Of a stretch of 64,000 nt of DNA, positions 42,213 through 51,260 are shown piece by piece. Position 1 is the stretch's first letter; every line of letters begins with the position of its first letter. This DNA is from Mucilaginibacter gilvus (GTDB lineage: Bacteria; Bacteroidota; Bacteroidia; Sphingobacteriales; Sphingobacteriaceae): the NCBI RefSeq assembly GCF_004054195.1, contig NZ_SBIW01000012.1:186001-250000 (forward strand), given 5' to 3'. Under the pieces are notes generated by a model that saw only the letters and a program-made list of their open reading frames with translations, was not told the origin of the DNA and made no database searches. The position numbers were made by a program, and so were the translations under genes.

Positions 42213-42241
42213 CCCCGTAGCTAAATAAGCTATTACCTTAT

Positions 42242-42312
42242 TTTCGTGTAGTGTAACGGTAGCACCCCAGACTCTGACTCTGTTAGTAGTGGTTCGAATC
42301 CATTCACGAAAA
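42242..42312 (+). tRNA. tRNA-Gln (anticodon CTG)
   Basis: Acceptor TTTCGTG/CACGAAA (7 pairs), D-stem GTG/CAC with GGTA in the loop, anticodon loop CTCTGAC with anticodon CTG reading CAG codons, and T-arm AGTGG-TTCGAAT-CCATT. Discriminator A. CCA not encoded. Confidence 0.92.
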
Positions 42313-42316
42313 CATT

Positions 42317-42357
42317 AACGGACGAGCGATTTAATAAATTGCCGTCCGTTTTTTTTA
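42317..42357 (+). terminator. Terminator after tRNA-Gln
   Basis: Stem AACGGACG/CGTCCGTT with an 18-base loop and a run of nine T (42349-42357). The rest of the spacer to 42567 shows no gene. Confidence 0.85.
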
Positions 42358-42567
42358 TTCTTTCCAAATTTTACCAAACACCGCGGTCAATACAGTGCAT
42401 AACAGTTATCAAGTTTGGGTTATTTAGCTTAGCAACGTTATTGCCAATTAGCCTGATTTTTTACGTGTTTGCAGGTATTATTACCGGTTAAAAATCTTTA
42501 TAGTACCGTCTGCATGTGGTCAATCGGGTATTTATGCCCATTTTTTACTAAACTTATTTGAATAGGA

Positions 42568-45500
42568 ATGTCGTTAAAACACATTTGCTTTTATTTGCTA
42601 TCATGCTGTTTCATAGCTAATCAATCAAAAGGCCAGAATGCACCAGCCCGCAGTGCTGTCAAGCATCATTTGCCCACCTTCAAGGCTATTGAAACCGGTT
42701 TTTTAACCATCCCCGATTCGGTACAAACCAGTGTTTACTGGTATTGGATCTCGGGCAATATTTCTAAGGAAGGTGTTGTAAAAGACCTGGAGGCCATGAA
42801 AAAGGTAGGCATCAACCGGGCGTTTATTGGTAACATCGGGTTGGATGAGGTGCCGTATGGAAAGGTAAAGATGCTGTCTGATGAGTGGTGGGAGATTATG
42901 CACACCGCGCTTAAAACCGCCACGAGGTTAAACATTGAGATAGGGATCTTTAACAGCCCCGGCTGGAGCCAATCCGGCGGGCCATGGGTAAAACCTCAAC
43001 AGGCCATGCGATATTTAACCTCGTCGCAGCTGATGGTTAAGGGGCCGTTATTACTCCGGCAAAAATTAGTAAAACCACAAGAGGATTTTCAGGATGTAAA
43101 GGTGATAGCATATCCGGTAGTTGATGGTTACACAGCCGATATCAGCACCTTGAAACCGGAATTTTCATCAGTTCCTGCGGTAGATTCCCTGGCTAACCTG
43201 TTTGATGGGAATGATGCATCGGGTATCAGTTTAAAAAACGGCCAGCAATTTTCTGTTGAGGTAATTACGCAAAGCCCGTACACGGTGCGCAGCGTAGTGG
43301 TAAACAGCGCCCGGAAGCCGGTTTTCTTAGAAGGAGATATACAGGCTAAGGTAAATGGGGCTTACGTAACCGTAAAACACTTTTCTATAGATCGTACAAA
43401 CCCTGAGCTGAATACCGGCTTTAAGCCTTATGGCCCGGCTAATATTTCTATCCCCACTACCACATCAACGAGTTTTAGGGTTGTATTCACAAAAGTTACT
43501 TCCAATTCCGGGTTAACGGAATTGAAATTGTCTGCGGTGCCGATGGTGGAGAATTACATGGAGAAATCATTGGCTAAAATGTGGCCAACGCCGCATCCTT
43601 TTTGGACGGCCTATCAATGGGCACCCCAGCCCAACGAAACGTCCAACTACGCCATCGATCCGGCAAAAGTACTGGATATATCAACAGCTATGACAGCCGA
43701 TGGTACCCTGAACTGGAAAGTGCCGGCAGGCAACTGGATTATTGAGCGCACCGGGATGACGCCCACCAAGGTTACCAACGCCCCGGCACCGCCCGAGGGC
43801 CGGGGGCTGGAGGTAGATAAGATGAGTAAAGAACATGTGACGGATCACTTTAGCGCGTTTATGGGGCAGATCTTAAAACGCATCCCGGCAGCCGACCGCA
43901 AAACATGGAAGGTAGTAGTACAGGATAGTTACGAAACCGGCAGCCAAAACTGGACGGATCACCTCGCTGATGAATTTAAACAGGCCTATCATTACGACCC
44001 GATACCTTACCTGCCCACGTTGCAGGGCAAAGTTGTGGGCAGCCAGGATATGTCCGACAGGTTTTTGTGGGACTTAAGAAGGTTGATAGCCGATGATATA
44101 TCGTATAAATATGTGGGCGGCCTGCGCGAGATCAGCCATAAAAACGGCTTAACTACCTGGCTGGAAAATTACGGGCACTGGGGTTACCCGGGCGAGTTTT
44201 TACAATACGGCGGGCAGTCTGATGAGATAGGCGGCGAATTTTGGAGCGAGGGTGATCTTGGTGATATAGAAAACCGCGCGGCCTCATCTTCAGCACATAT
44301 TTATGGCAAAACAAAGGTTTCGGCAGAATCGTTCACGGCAGCAGGTGCCCCCTTTGCACGCTACCCGGCGATGTTCAAAAAACGCGGTGACCGCTTTTTT
44401 ACGGAGGGAATAAACAACACCCTGCTGCACGTATATATTCAGCAGCCTGCTGAAAACACCGCGCCGGGTTTAACCGCATGGTTTGGCGTGGAATTTAACA
44501 GGCTGAACACTTGGTTTTTTGATATGGACGTGTTGATGCGCTACTTAAAACGCTGTAATATGATGTTGCAGCAAGGGCAGTACGTAGCCGATGTCGCCTA
44601 TTTTATTGGCGAAGATGCGCCCAAAATGATAGGCGTAACAGACCCGGCGTTACCAACGGGCTACTCATTCGACTACATCAATGGCGAGGTGATCAAACAA
44701 AAACTTTCGGTAAAAAATGGTAAGCTTACCCTGTCCAATGGCATCAGTTACAGCATCCTCATTTTACCAAAATTAGAAACCATGCGGCCGGAACTATTAG
44801 CGAAAGTAAAAGAGCTGGTACTGCAGGGGGCGGTTGTTTTAGGGCCGAAACCATCACGGTCGCCAAGTTTGCAAAATTATCCATCTTCCGATAAAATGGT
44901 ACAAACAATGGCGGCGGAGCTTTGGGGAAACATCGATGGTAAAACAACAAAGGTGAACCGTTACGGCAAAGGTATGGTGATTAGCGGGATGGAGATGCAG
45001 GAAGCTTTGAACCTCGTAAAAGTTCTGCCCGATCTGAAGGTCACCAAAAGCGAATCGGTATTATTTATTCATAGGAAATTAGCGGGAGGCGATCTTTATT
45101 TTGTATCGAACCAAAACGACACTCCCGTTAAATTTGACGCGGAGTTTCGCGTAAGCGGCAAAAGTCCCGAATTGTGGGATGCGGTAAGCGGCAGCATACG
45201 CAATCTGCCTGTGTATCGTCAAACGGCAAAAACAACCGTGGTTCCTATGCAGCTTGCCCCTTTAGAGAGCGCGTTTGTCATATTCCGAAAACCGACTAAA
45301 GCGGGAAGCACTACACGTTCAAATTATCCGGAGGCAACAAAAACAGTAAGCATCACACAGCCCTGGATGGTGAGTTTTGACAAAGCGATGCGTGGCCCGG
45401 CGCATCCTGTAAAATTCGACGAGCTAACAGATTGGGCGAAAAGCGCAAACGACAGCATAAAATATTACTCGGGAACGGCCTATTACCGTACCACTTTTAA

Positions 45501-45822
45501 AACAGGTACTCCGGAAAAGGGGGCTAATTATATCATCGACCTGGGCGTGGCCAGATCGATAGCCAAAGTTTTTGTGAACGGGCAGGAAATGGGTGGCGCC
45601 TGGACGCCGCCATACCGGGTTGATATCACCAAAGTACTTAAAGCGGGAGAAAATAAGCTCGAAATTAAGGTGGTAAACAATTGGGTGAACCGGCTTGTCG
45701 GCGATAGTTTGATGCCTGCCGGTACGCGGCCAACATCTGTACTTTTTGGTCCCGATCCGAGGGGTGGTTTGCAATCTTCGGGCTTAATGGGGCCGGTTAA
45801 AATTGATGTTATAAAATATTAA
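42568..45822 (+). CDS. GH106-type alpha-L-rhamnosidase, secreted
   Basis: A 1084-residue secreted enzyme whose N-terminal region (SVYWYWISGNISKEGVVKDL, then the AMKKVGINRAFIG barrel strand) matches the GH106 family of alpha-L-rhamnosidases, which act on rhamnogalacturonan-type pectin. Signal peptide about residues 1-23. The (beta/alpha)8 domain continues through VVVQDSYETGSQNWTDHLADEF and KVSAESFTAAG, both with candidate catalytic acids. A GH2-like beta-sandwich closes the protein (GTAYYRTTF, then ARSIAKVFVNGQEMGGAW). The exact catalytic residues were not assigned. It sits at the edge of the PUL, divergent in direction from SusC/SusD. Assignment to GH106 is from memory of the family, not a search. 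Confidence 0.82.
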   Translation: MSLKHICFYLLSCCFIANQSKGQNAPARSAVKHHLPTFKAIETGFLTIPDSVQTSVYWYWISGNISKEGVVKDLEAMKKVGINRAFIGNIGLDEVPYGKVKMLSDEWWEIMHTALKTATRLNIEIGIFNSPGWSQSGGPWVKPQQAMRYLTSSQLMVKGPLLLRQKLVKPQEDFQDVKVIAYPVVDGYTADISTLKPEFSSVPAVDSLANLFDGNDASGISLKNGQQFSVEVITQSPYTVRSVVVNSARKPVFLEGDIQAKVNGAYVTVKHFSIDRTNPELNTGFKPYGPANISIPTTTSTSFRVVFTKVTSNSGLTELKLSAVPMVENYMEKSLAKMWPTPHPFWTAYQWAPQPNETSNYAIDPAKVLDISTAMTADGTLNWKVPAGNWIIERTGMTPTKVTNAPAPPEGRGLEVDKMSKEHVTDHFSAFMGQILKRIPAADRKTWKVVVQDSYETGSQNWTDHLADEFKQAYHYDPIPYLPTLQGKVVGSQDMSDRFLWDLRRLIADDISYKYVGGLREISHKNGLTTWLENYGHWGYPGEFLQYGGQSDEIGGEFWSEGDLGDIENRAASSSAHIYGKTKVSAESFTAAGAPFARYPAMFKKRGDRFFTEGINNTLLHVYIQQPAENTAPGLTAWFGVEFNRLNTWFFDMDVLMRYLKRCNMMLQQGQYVADVAYFIGEDAPKMIGVTDPALPTGYSFDYINGEVIKQKLSVKNGKLTLSNGISYSILILPKLETMRPELLAKVKELVLQGAVVLGPKPSRSPSLQNYPSSDKMVQTMAAELWGNIDGKTTKVNRYGKGMVISGMEMQEALNLVKVLPDLKVTKSESVLFIHRKLAGGDLYFVSNQNDTPVKFDAEFRVSGKSPELWDAVSGSIRNLPVYRQTAKTTVVPMQLAPLESAFVIFRKPTKAGSTTRSNYPEATKTVSITQPWMVSFDKAMRGPAHPVKFDELTDWAKSANDSIKYYSGTAYYRTTFKTGTPEKGANYIIDLGVARSIAKVFVNGQEMGGAWTPPYRVDITKVLKAGENKLEIKVVNNWVNRLVGDSLMPAGTRPTSVLFGPDPRGGLQSSGLMGPVKIDVIKY

Positions 45823-45912
45823 CGCATTCAAGCAAAGGATGGGCTCATCCATATTACGTATACCTTCAACCGTAAAAACATAAAGCATGTGGTGCTCAAG
45901 GAGGGTGTGTAG
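45823..45912 (+). pseudogene. 3' remnant of a sialidase-like (BNR) gene
   Basis: Right after the GH106 stop codon, in the same frame, the 29 codons translate as RIQAKDGLIHITYTFNRKN followed by IKHVVLKEGV and a stop at 45910-45912. This wording is that of the extreme C-terminus of bacterial sialidase/BNR-repeat hydrolases. No start codon or upstream part exists, so it is a decayed remnant, not a working gene. Confidence 0.6.
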
Positions 45913-45928
45913 CTTTTAATAAGCCATC

Positions 45929-47428
45929 TTACTTATCCCACCACACCCTGGCTTTTTCATTAAAATCGTTCATGCCGCCGTATGCCGAAAGGGCACTGGT
46001 TATGTTGGCATTGTTCAGCGTAAATTCAACCTGTGGATAGGGTACTTTCCTTGGGATAACGCCCGGGGAGTTGCTGTTCCCGGTTACGGTGTTTGGGTTT
46101 GGGATCAGCTTTGGATAACCGGTACGGCGCCAGTTGGCATAAACCTCATCAGCATCAGCAATAAAACCGGCCACCCAAAATTCGGTGTTAATAATTTCTA
46201 TTGACCGCTCCGTTGTTGGATCTTTTACGTCCACCATCGGGTTTTTGGTAAGGTAAGCGCTGATCTGTGCAGTACTTATAGATGGCGCGGTAGGCAACAT
46301 GGCTAAGGATTGCATTTGCGCGGTAATGCCTGCCTGGTAGTGCGCGCTGGCATCGCCGGTAATAAAGCCTCTCAGGATAGCTTCGGCCAGTAAAAACTCC
46401 ACCTCCGCGTACTGAAAGTCAAAAAAAGGAGTGTCCTTGGGCTGGTAAACGGCATAGTTTACACGGGTATTGGGCAAAGGGTCGGCTGCATTAAAGCTAA
46501 AGCCTATAAACTTTGACGTATCCGAAGAGGTGATAACTCCACCCAGAAAAGCCTCTTTATCGTAAACTCCGCCGTATATTTTTAACCGTGGGTCGCCGCT
46601 TGCCCGCATGTGATCCACAAGTGTTTTATGTAAAAAGAAATGCTGATCGGAGAGGTTAAACGCATAGCCGTTTGGTGCGTTCATATTGTGCTTTAGCACC
46701 GGCATATCCGAGTTGGACGCCATTACGCCATAACTGTATGCTTCTTTAACCAAAGCTTCCGCTTGTGGTGCATCTACCTTGATCAGGCGCATCCCCATCC
46801 TAAATAATAACGAAGCGGCGAGTTTTTTCCAGCGCTCGGTGCTGCCTGCATAAAACTGATCGCCCTGTACGGCTTCGGGGGCATTGTTGCTGAGCAGGGT
46901 AATGGATGCCCGCAATTCGCTGATGAGGTCGGCATAAATGATTTGCTGCTTATCGTAAACCGGCGTGAAAATCCCGCTCTCCAATGCTTTACCCGCCTGG
47001 CTGTAAGGGATATCGCCATAATAGTCGGTTAGTTTTTGGTAGATAAATACGCGCCAGATACGGGCTGCCGCATAGGTGGTAACCATGCCGTTATTTGTTT
47101 TTAACAGTGGCATTATAAACTCCAGATTTTGCAGTACGGGGATATAGAAATTGTTCCAGTAACGCCGGGCAATATCATCAGATAGCGTGTAGCTTGTACC
47201 CGACCAAAAATCGGAATAGCCATATTGCATAAAAGCGTGGCAGTAGTTGGTGCGGGGCTCCATATCCAGCCCGGATGTTTTCACCAGCGCATCAGAAAAC
47301 ATGTAGGCTGGTTGTGGCGTGGTAACACCATCGGGGTTGAGGTTGTATTCGGCAAAATTCTTCGTACAAGCTAATGGCGCAAAAGCCAGCAGCAAGAGTA
47401 AAAGTAATTTTGGCGGTGTCTGCTTCAT
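45929..47428 (-). CDS. SusD/RagB family glycan-binding lipoprotein
   Basis: A 499-residue outer-membrane lipoprotein (lipobox PLACTKNF) of the SusD-like type, the glycan-binding lid of a SusCD importer. Typical SusD features include the N-terminal LNPDGVTTPQP segment, the helical TPR-like core (RIWRVFIYQKLTDYYGDIPYSQAG) and a C-terminal RRTGYPKLIPN block. It starts 7 bp after the SusC stop, so the two are translated together. The sugar is unknown; nearby enzymes suggest rhamnose- and gluco-configured plant glycans. Confidence 0.94.
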   Translation of the reverse strand: MKQTPPKLLLLLLLAFAPLACTKNFAEYNLNPDGVTTPQPAYMFSDALVKTSGLDMEPRTNYCHAFMQYGYSDFWSGTSYTLSDDIARRYWNNFYIPVLQNLEFIMPLLKTNNGMVTTYAAARIWRVFIYQKLTDYYGDIPYSQAGKALESGIFTPVYDKQQIIYADLISELRASITLLSNNAPEAVQGDQFYAGSTERWKKLAASLLFRMGMRLIKVDAPQAEALVKEAYSYGVMASNSDMPVLKHNMNAPNGYAFNLSDQHFFLHKTLVDHMRASGDPRLKIYGGVYDKEAFLGGVITSSDTSKFIGFSFNAADPLPNTRVNYAVYQPKDTPFFDFQYAEVEFLLAEAILRGFITGDASAHYQAGITAQMQSLAMLPTAPSISTAQISAYLTKNPMVDVKDPTTERSIEIINTEFWVAGFIADADEVYANWRRTGYPKLIPNPNTVTGNSNSPGVIPRKVPYPQVEFTLNNANITSALSAYGGMNDFNEKARVWWDK

Positions 47429-47435
47429 GTCTATA

Positions 47436-50400
47436 TTAAAAACTTACGCTTAAATTAAAACCAAAGGTGCGGCTGCCGGGCAAGCCGCCGCTATCATAGC
47501 CATAGCCATTGCCAATACTGTCGGAAGATTCCGGGTCGAATATAGGGAGGTCTTTCCTGATAAAGAATAAATTACGTGCTATTAACGAGAATGTAGCGCT
47601 CTTGGCGGGCGTGGCGCTGAGTAATTTTTTTGGAAGCGAGTAACCCAGCGAGATCTGCCTTAATTTGATGAACGTACTGCTGAATACCGACATTTCATCA
47701 GCATAATAGGCAAGAGAGGCAAACGCATTGTATTGCTGGTAAGGGCTGTATGGCAGGATGTTTTTCACATAAACGGGCGCTGCATCCGTACCGGTGTTTA
47801 CCATGCCCTGTGGTATATAAGTGCCATCGCGGCCCAGCAGGGTAGCTTTTGAATTTCCAAAAAAGTTTGCCCATCTGGCTCCATCTTCAAAAATCTTCCC
47901 GCCAAATTGCCCGTCTATTAAAAAGCTGAACCTGAAATTTTTATACCGGAAAGTGTTGGTAATACCGCCCGACCAATCGGGATTGATGCTGCCCAGGTAG
48001 GTTTCGTTATCTACGACCAACGCGCCCGCCGCATTTTTTACAGGGTTGCCATCACCGTGGTAAGATAGCGCTCCTTTATCAATAACAACGGCTGTTTTTA
48101 CATTGCTCCCGTCGGTACTTACCGCTTTATAAAGCAAATTTCCATTAGCGTCCCGGCGTAGCGGCGTCCCAAAAATTGAACCCAGCGGATAACCGGCTTT
48201 GGCTTTTATGGTGTAGTAAAACGCAACGCCATTGGTGCCAAGCGCATCACTTAAAGCTGTAACTTTATTATTGTTATGGGCATAGGTAACGATAATATTC
48301 CAGGTGAAATTCGTCGTTTTTACGGCTGTTCCGTTCAGCAGGATCTCCAGCCCCCGGTTGATCATCGAACCCGCATTTTGGTAAGTGGAGTTAAACCCTG
48401 TGGTAGTTGGCAAGGTTACCGGCAACAAAAAGTTCTTCGATTTTTTATTGTACCAGGCCACATCTAAATAAAACAGGTCCTTAAAAAATTTAAGCTCGGT
48501 ACCTATTTCCGTTTCGGTAGTGGTTTCGGGTTTTAAGGATGAAGGTGGCAGCGAAGTGTTGCTTATTTGCTGCCCCGGTATGTTATTTACCGTTTCGGTA
48601 TACTTAAACGTAAGGTCGGTTTGGTTGGGGTTTGGGTTGCTCCCGGTTTGGCCCACAGATAAGCGCAGCTTACCAAAAGAAAGCACTTTAGGGTTTATCC
48701 TGAACGCGTCGGAGAAAATATAACTCAGATTGGCCGATGGATAAAAGATATGGTTTACAAAGCCCGGGCGGGTGGAAGACAGCGCCGAGTACCAATCATT
48801 ACGGGCGGTTACCTCTAAAAACAATAGATTTTTGTAACCTAACTGCGTCGCGCCAAAGATCGCATTGGTTTTTAATCTGGGGGTAGATACCTGCACAGGC
48901 AAGCCGATGGTTGTGTTATTTAAATTGGTGGAGGTAGGGTCTGTAAGGCCGGTTCCTGTGATATTTAGCGAACTAAAGGCGGAATTCTGGAACTCGGCAC
49001 CGGCAAACGCGCTTACGCTAAAATCGGCGAAAGTACGGTCGTAATTCAACAATGCCCGCACATCGCTTCTTCGCTGGGTAATGGTGGTGTTGGTAATGGT
49101 GCCGCTACCGTTCTTATTGTTTGGGAAATTGACAAAAAGCCCATCGGTACCAACATAATCCAGCCCGCCGATGAGGTTAAAATGGAGATGTTTGGATAGG
49201 TCGTATGTGATATTGGCTGCGGATAAAACTCGGTTTTGGGTCTGATCATTAATGATCTTCTGAAGCTGTATATAAGGATTGGTGTATACATACAGGTAGT
49301 TGCCGTTGGCATCTTTCTGGTTCAAAAAATCAATATCGGTTACATTGTCAGATCGGATGAAGTACTTGGAAAACGAGCCCCTGTCATCGCCTCTTAGCAA
49401 GGGGGCGTTTGTGCGCATGGTTTTAGATAGGTCTACCTTAAAATCGGTATGGATCTTGTTGCCAAAATCCTGCACAAAACGCAATACGCCGTTATAACGT
49501 TCATACCCCGAGCCTGGCGTGGGTGTATTGTTTTTGGTTTGCGATAACGACACTCTAAAGCTGTTGTTATCGGTGGTTTTTGTAAATGCGAGGCTGTTGG
49601 TGGTGGTGATGCCGTTTTGGTATAATTTGTTAAAACGTTCCCGGATAGTTTGGGGCTGGTATGATTCAATTTTGCCATCGGCACCCAGGGCCTGCTGGCC
49701 CGCGAATTTAGCGCCCCATGATTGGCCTGTTAAGTAACTGCTGTTGGTAATATTATCGGCCATAGTGTAAAGCTTCCCGTTGTTACCGCGCCCATATTCA
49801 TACTGAAAGCCATCGTAGGGGATCATTTTTTCCATTACGGTGTTGCTGTTAAAAGCTATCCCTACCCCAGGGCTTTTTAACCCTTTTTTTGTGCTGATCA
49901 ATATAACGCCGCCTTGCGCCCCCCCACCATAAAGCGCCGCTGCTGAAGCTCCTTTCAGAATACTTATCGATTCGATATCGTCCGGATTGATGGAGGATAA
50001 GCCATCACCGGGATCGCTGCCGCCGAAAACCTTTAAAGGCTCCTCGGTATTCTCTTTAGTGCTGCTGTTGATAGGCACACCATCTACCACGTATAGCGGC
50101 TGGTTTGAACCCGAGAACGAAGAGTACCCCCTGAGAATGATCCGGGACGACCCACCCGGCCCGTTGGGTGGAGATTGTACGGTTAGCCCCGCCACTTTAC
50201 CCGCAAGAGCGTTGATAAAAGTGGTTTCGCGGGTTTCAGATACCTCGTTGCCGCTTAATTGCGTAATGGAGTAACCAAGCCGCCGTTCTTCTTTGTTTAA
50301 ACCGAGTGCGGTAACAACTACCTCGTTAAGGGCCTTGTCGTTCGGCGACATCCTGATGGTGAGAATCGCCATTTCGTCGTAAGGGATTTCTATAGTGTTG

Positions 50401-50891
50401 TAACCCACATAGGTAACCACCAGTACCGAATTATCCGGCGCAACCATGGTGAAGTCTCCGTTATTATCAGTAATAGTAATAAATGATGTTTTTTTGATCT
50501 GGATGCTGGCACCGGGGAGTGGGTTATCGTTCTCATCTACCACCTGCCCAATAGCCTTACCGGAATTGATCTGTTCACCGGCAAGCAGAATAACGATGAG
50601 ATTGTTGGCTAATTTTTTATAGGCGTAGCCGGTGTTGGCAAATACCTCATCCAAAACATTGGTAACCTCCACGTTTTGAACGTTGATAGTTACTTTTTTG
50701 TTGACGGGTATTTTACGCTCGCTGTAAACAAAGTGGTAGTCGCTTTGCTTTTCTATCGATTTTAAAACTTTCTTAAAATCGGCGTTCTTTAAATTTAGCG
50801 AGACTTTATTTTGAGCAAGCGCAGGCAGAATTGCCAGGATGTTTATGACAACTATGAAAAGGATTTTCAGTTTCATATCAACGGTCTTCAA
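47436..50891 (-). CDS. SusC/RagA TonB-dependent receptor with STN domain
   Basis: A 1151-residue outer-membrane transporter. In order: signal peptide (IVVINILAILPALAQ), STN domain (about residues 30-105, VSLNLKNADFKKVLKSIEKQ), carboxypeptidase-D-like domain (GQVVDENDNPLPGASIQI), plug with the SusC motif (ALGLNKEERRLGYSI) and a barrel ending TFGFNLSVSF. The STN domain means that transport is probably linked to a FecR-type signal protein, and a fecR gene lies three kilobases upstream (53582). A second ATG at 50876 (MKLKILFIV) is an alternative start. Confidence 0.96.
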   Translation of the reverse strand: MKTVDMKLKILFIVVINILAILPALAQNKVSLNLKNADFKKVLKSIEKQSDYHFVYSERKIPVNKKVTINVQNVEVTNVLDEVFANTGYAYKKLANNLIVILLAGEQINSGKAIGQVVDENDNPLPGASIQIKKTSFITITDNNGDFTMVAPDNSVLVVTYVGYNTIEIPYDEMAILTIRMSPNDKALNEVVVTALGLNKEERRLGYSITQLSGNEVSETRETTFINALAGKVAGLTVQSPPNGPGGSSRIILRGYSSFSGSNQPLYVVDGVPINSSTKENTEEPLKVFGGSDPGDGLSSINPDDIESISILKGASAAALYGGGAQGGVILISTKKGLKSPGVGIAFNSNTVMEKMIPYDGFQYEYGRGNNGKLYTMADNITNSSYLTGQSWGAKFAGQQALGADGKIESYQPQTIRERFNKLYQNGITTTNSLAFTKTTDNNSFRVSLSQTKNNTPTPGSGYERYNGVLRFVQDFGNKIHTDFKVDLSKTMRTNAPLLRGDDRGSFSKYFIRSDNVTDIDFLNQKDANGNYLYVYTNPYIQLQKIINDQTQNRVLSAANITYDLSKHLHFNLIGGLDYVGTDGLFVNFPNNKNGSGTITNTTITQRRSDVRALLNYDRTFADFSVSAFAGAEFQNSAFSSLNITGTGLTDPTSTNLNNTTIGLPVQVSTPRLKTNAIFGATQLGYKNLLFLEVTARNDWYSALSSTRPGFVNHIFYPSANLSYIFSDAFRINPKVLSFGKLRLSVGQTGSNPNPNQTDLTFKYTETVNNIPGQQISNTSLPPSSLKPETTTETEIGTELKFFKDLFYLDVAWYNKKSKNFLLPVTLPTTTGFNSTYQNAGSMINRGLEILLNGTAVKTTNFTWNIIVTYAHNNNKVTALSDALGTNGVAFYYTIKAKAGYPLGSIFGTPLRRDANGNLLYKAVSTDGSNVKTAVVIDKGALSYHGDGNPVKNAAGALVVDNETYLGSINPDWSGGITNTFRYKNFRFSFLIDGQFGGKIFEDGARWANFFGNSKATLLGRDGTYIPQGMVNTGTDAAPVYVKNILPYSPYQQYNAFASLAYYADEMSVFSSTFIKLRQISLGYSLPKKLLSATPAKSATFSLIARNLFFIRKDLPIFDPESSDSIGNGYGYDSGGLPGSRTFGFNLSVSF

Positions 50892-51078
50892 TAACTTGCT
50901 TTCGCAATTTTACGCCGGGGAGATCGAATATATATTTATGGTAATAACTGCTTGCCAAATGTTATTATAGATATTGATGTGCCTTTAATTAATTTAATTC
51001 TTTTTCGATTTGTTGTAGGCAATTAAGCCTGTAAAATTGTTCTTATACCGGAGGGCGACTTCCTGTACGTATAATATT

Positions 51079-51149
51079 TGATGAGAGGGTTAAATTGCTT
51101 CATCAGAGAATTAGTTGGTTGATTACCGGGGAGGAGTCCCCGGTTTTTT
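51079..51149 (+). ncRNA. Candidate small RNA with strong terminator, antisense to susC leader
   Basis: On the plus strand, opposite to the PUL genes, an RNA of about 70 bases could start near 51080 after AATATTTG (one mismatch to TAnnTTTG). It would fold into a TGATGA/TCATCA hairpin (51079-51105) and end in a classic terminator: ACCGGGGA/TCCCCGGT (51125-51144) with a GGAG loop and six T. It lies 190-260 bp upstream of the susC start, on the other strand. The terminator is clear; the RNA itself is an inference. Confidence 0.4.
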
Positions 51150-51260
51150 CTCCAAAAAACAGCCATAATGGACATAATGCGTTATACCTCTTAAAGCCAA
51201 TCAATATAAATCAATAATCTTAGCAATACAAATAACCGGTGTGTTTATTTGCAGTTTTCG

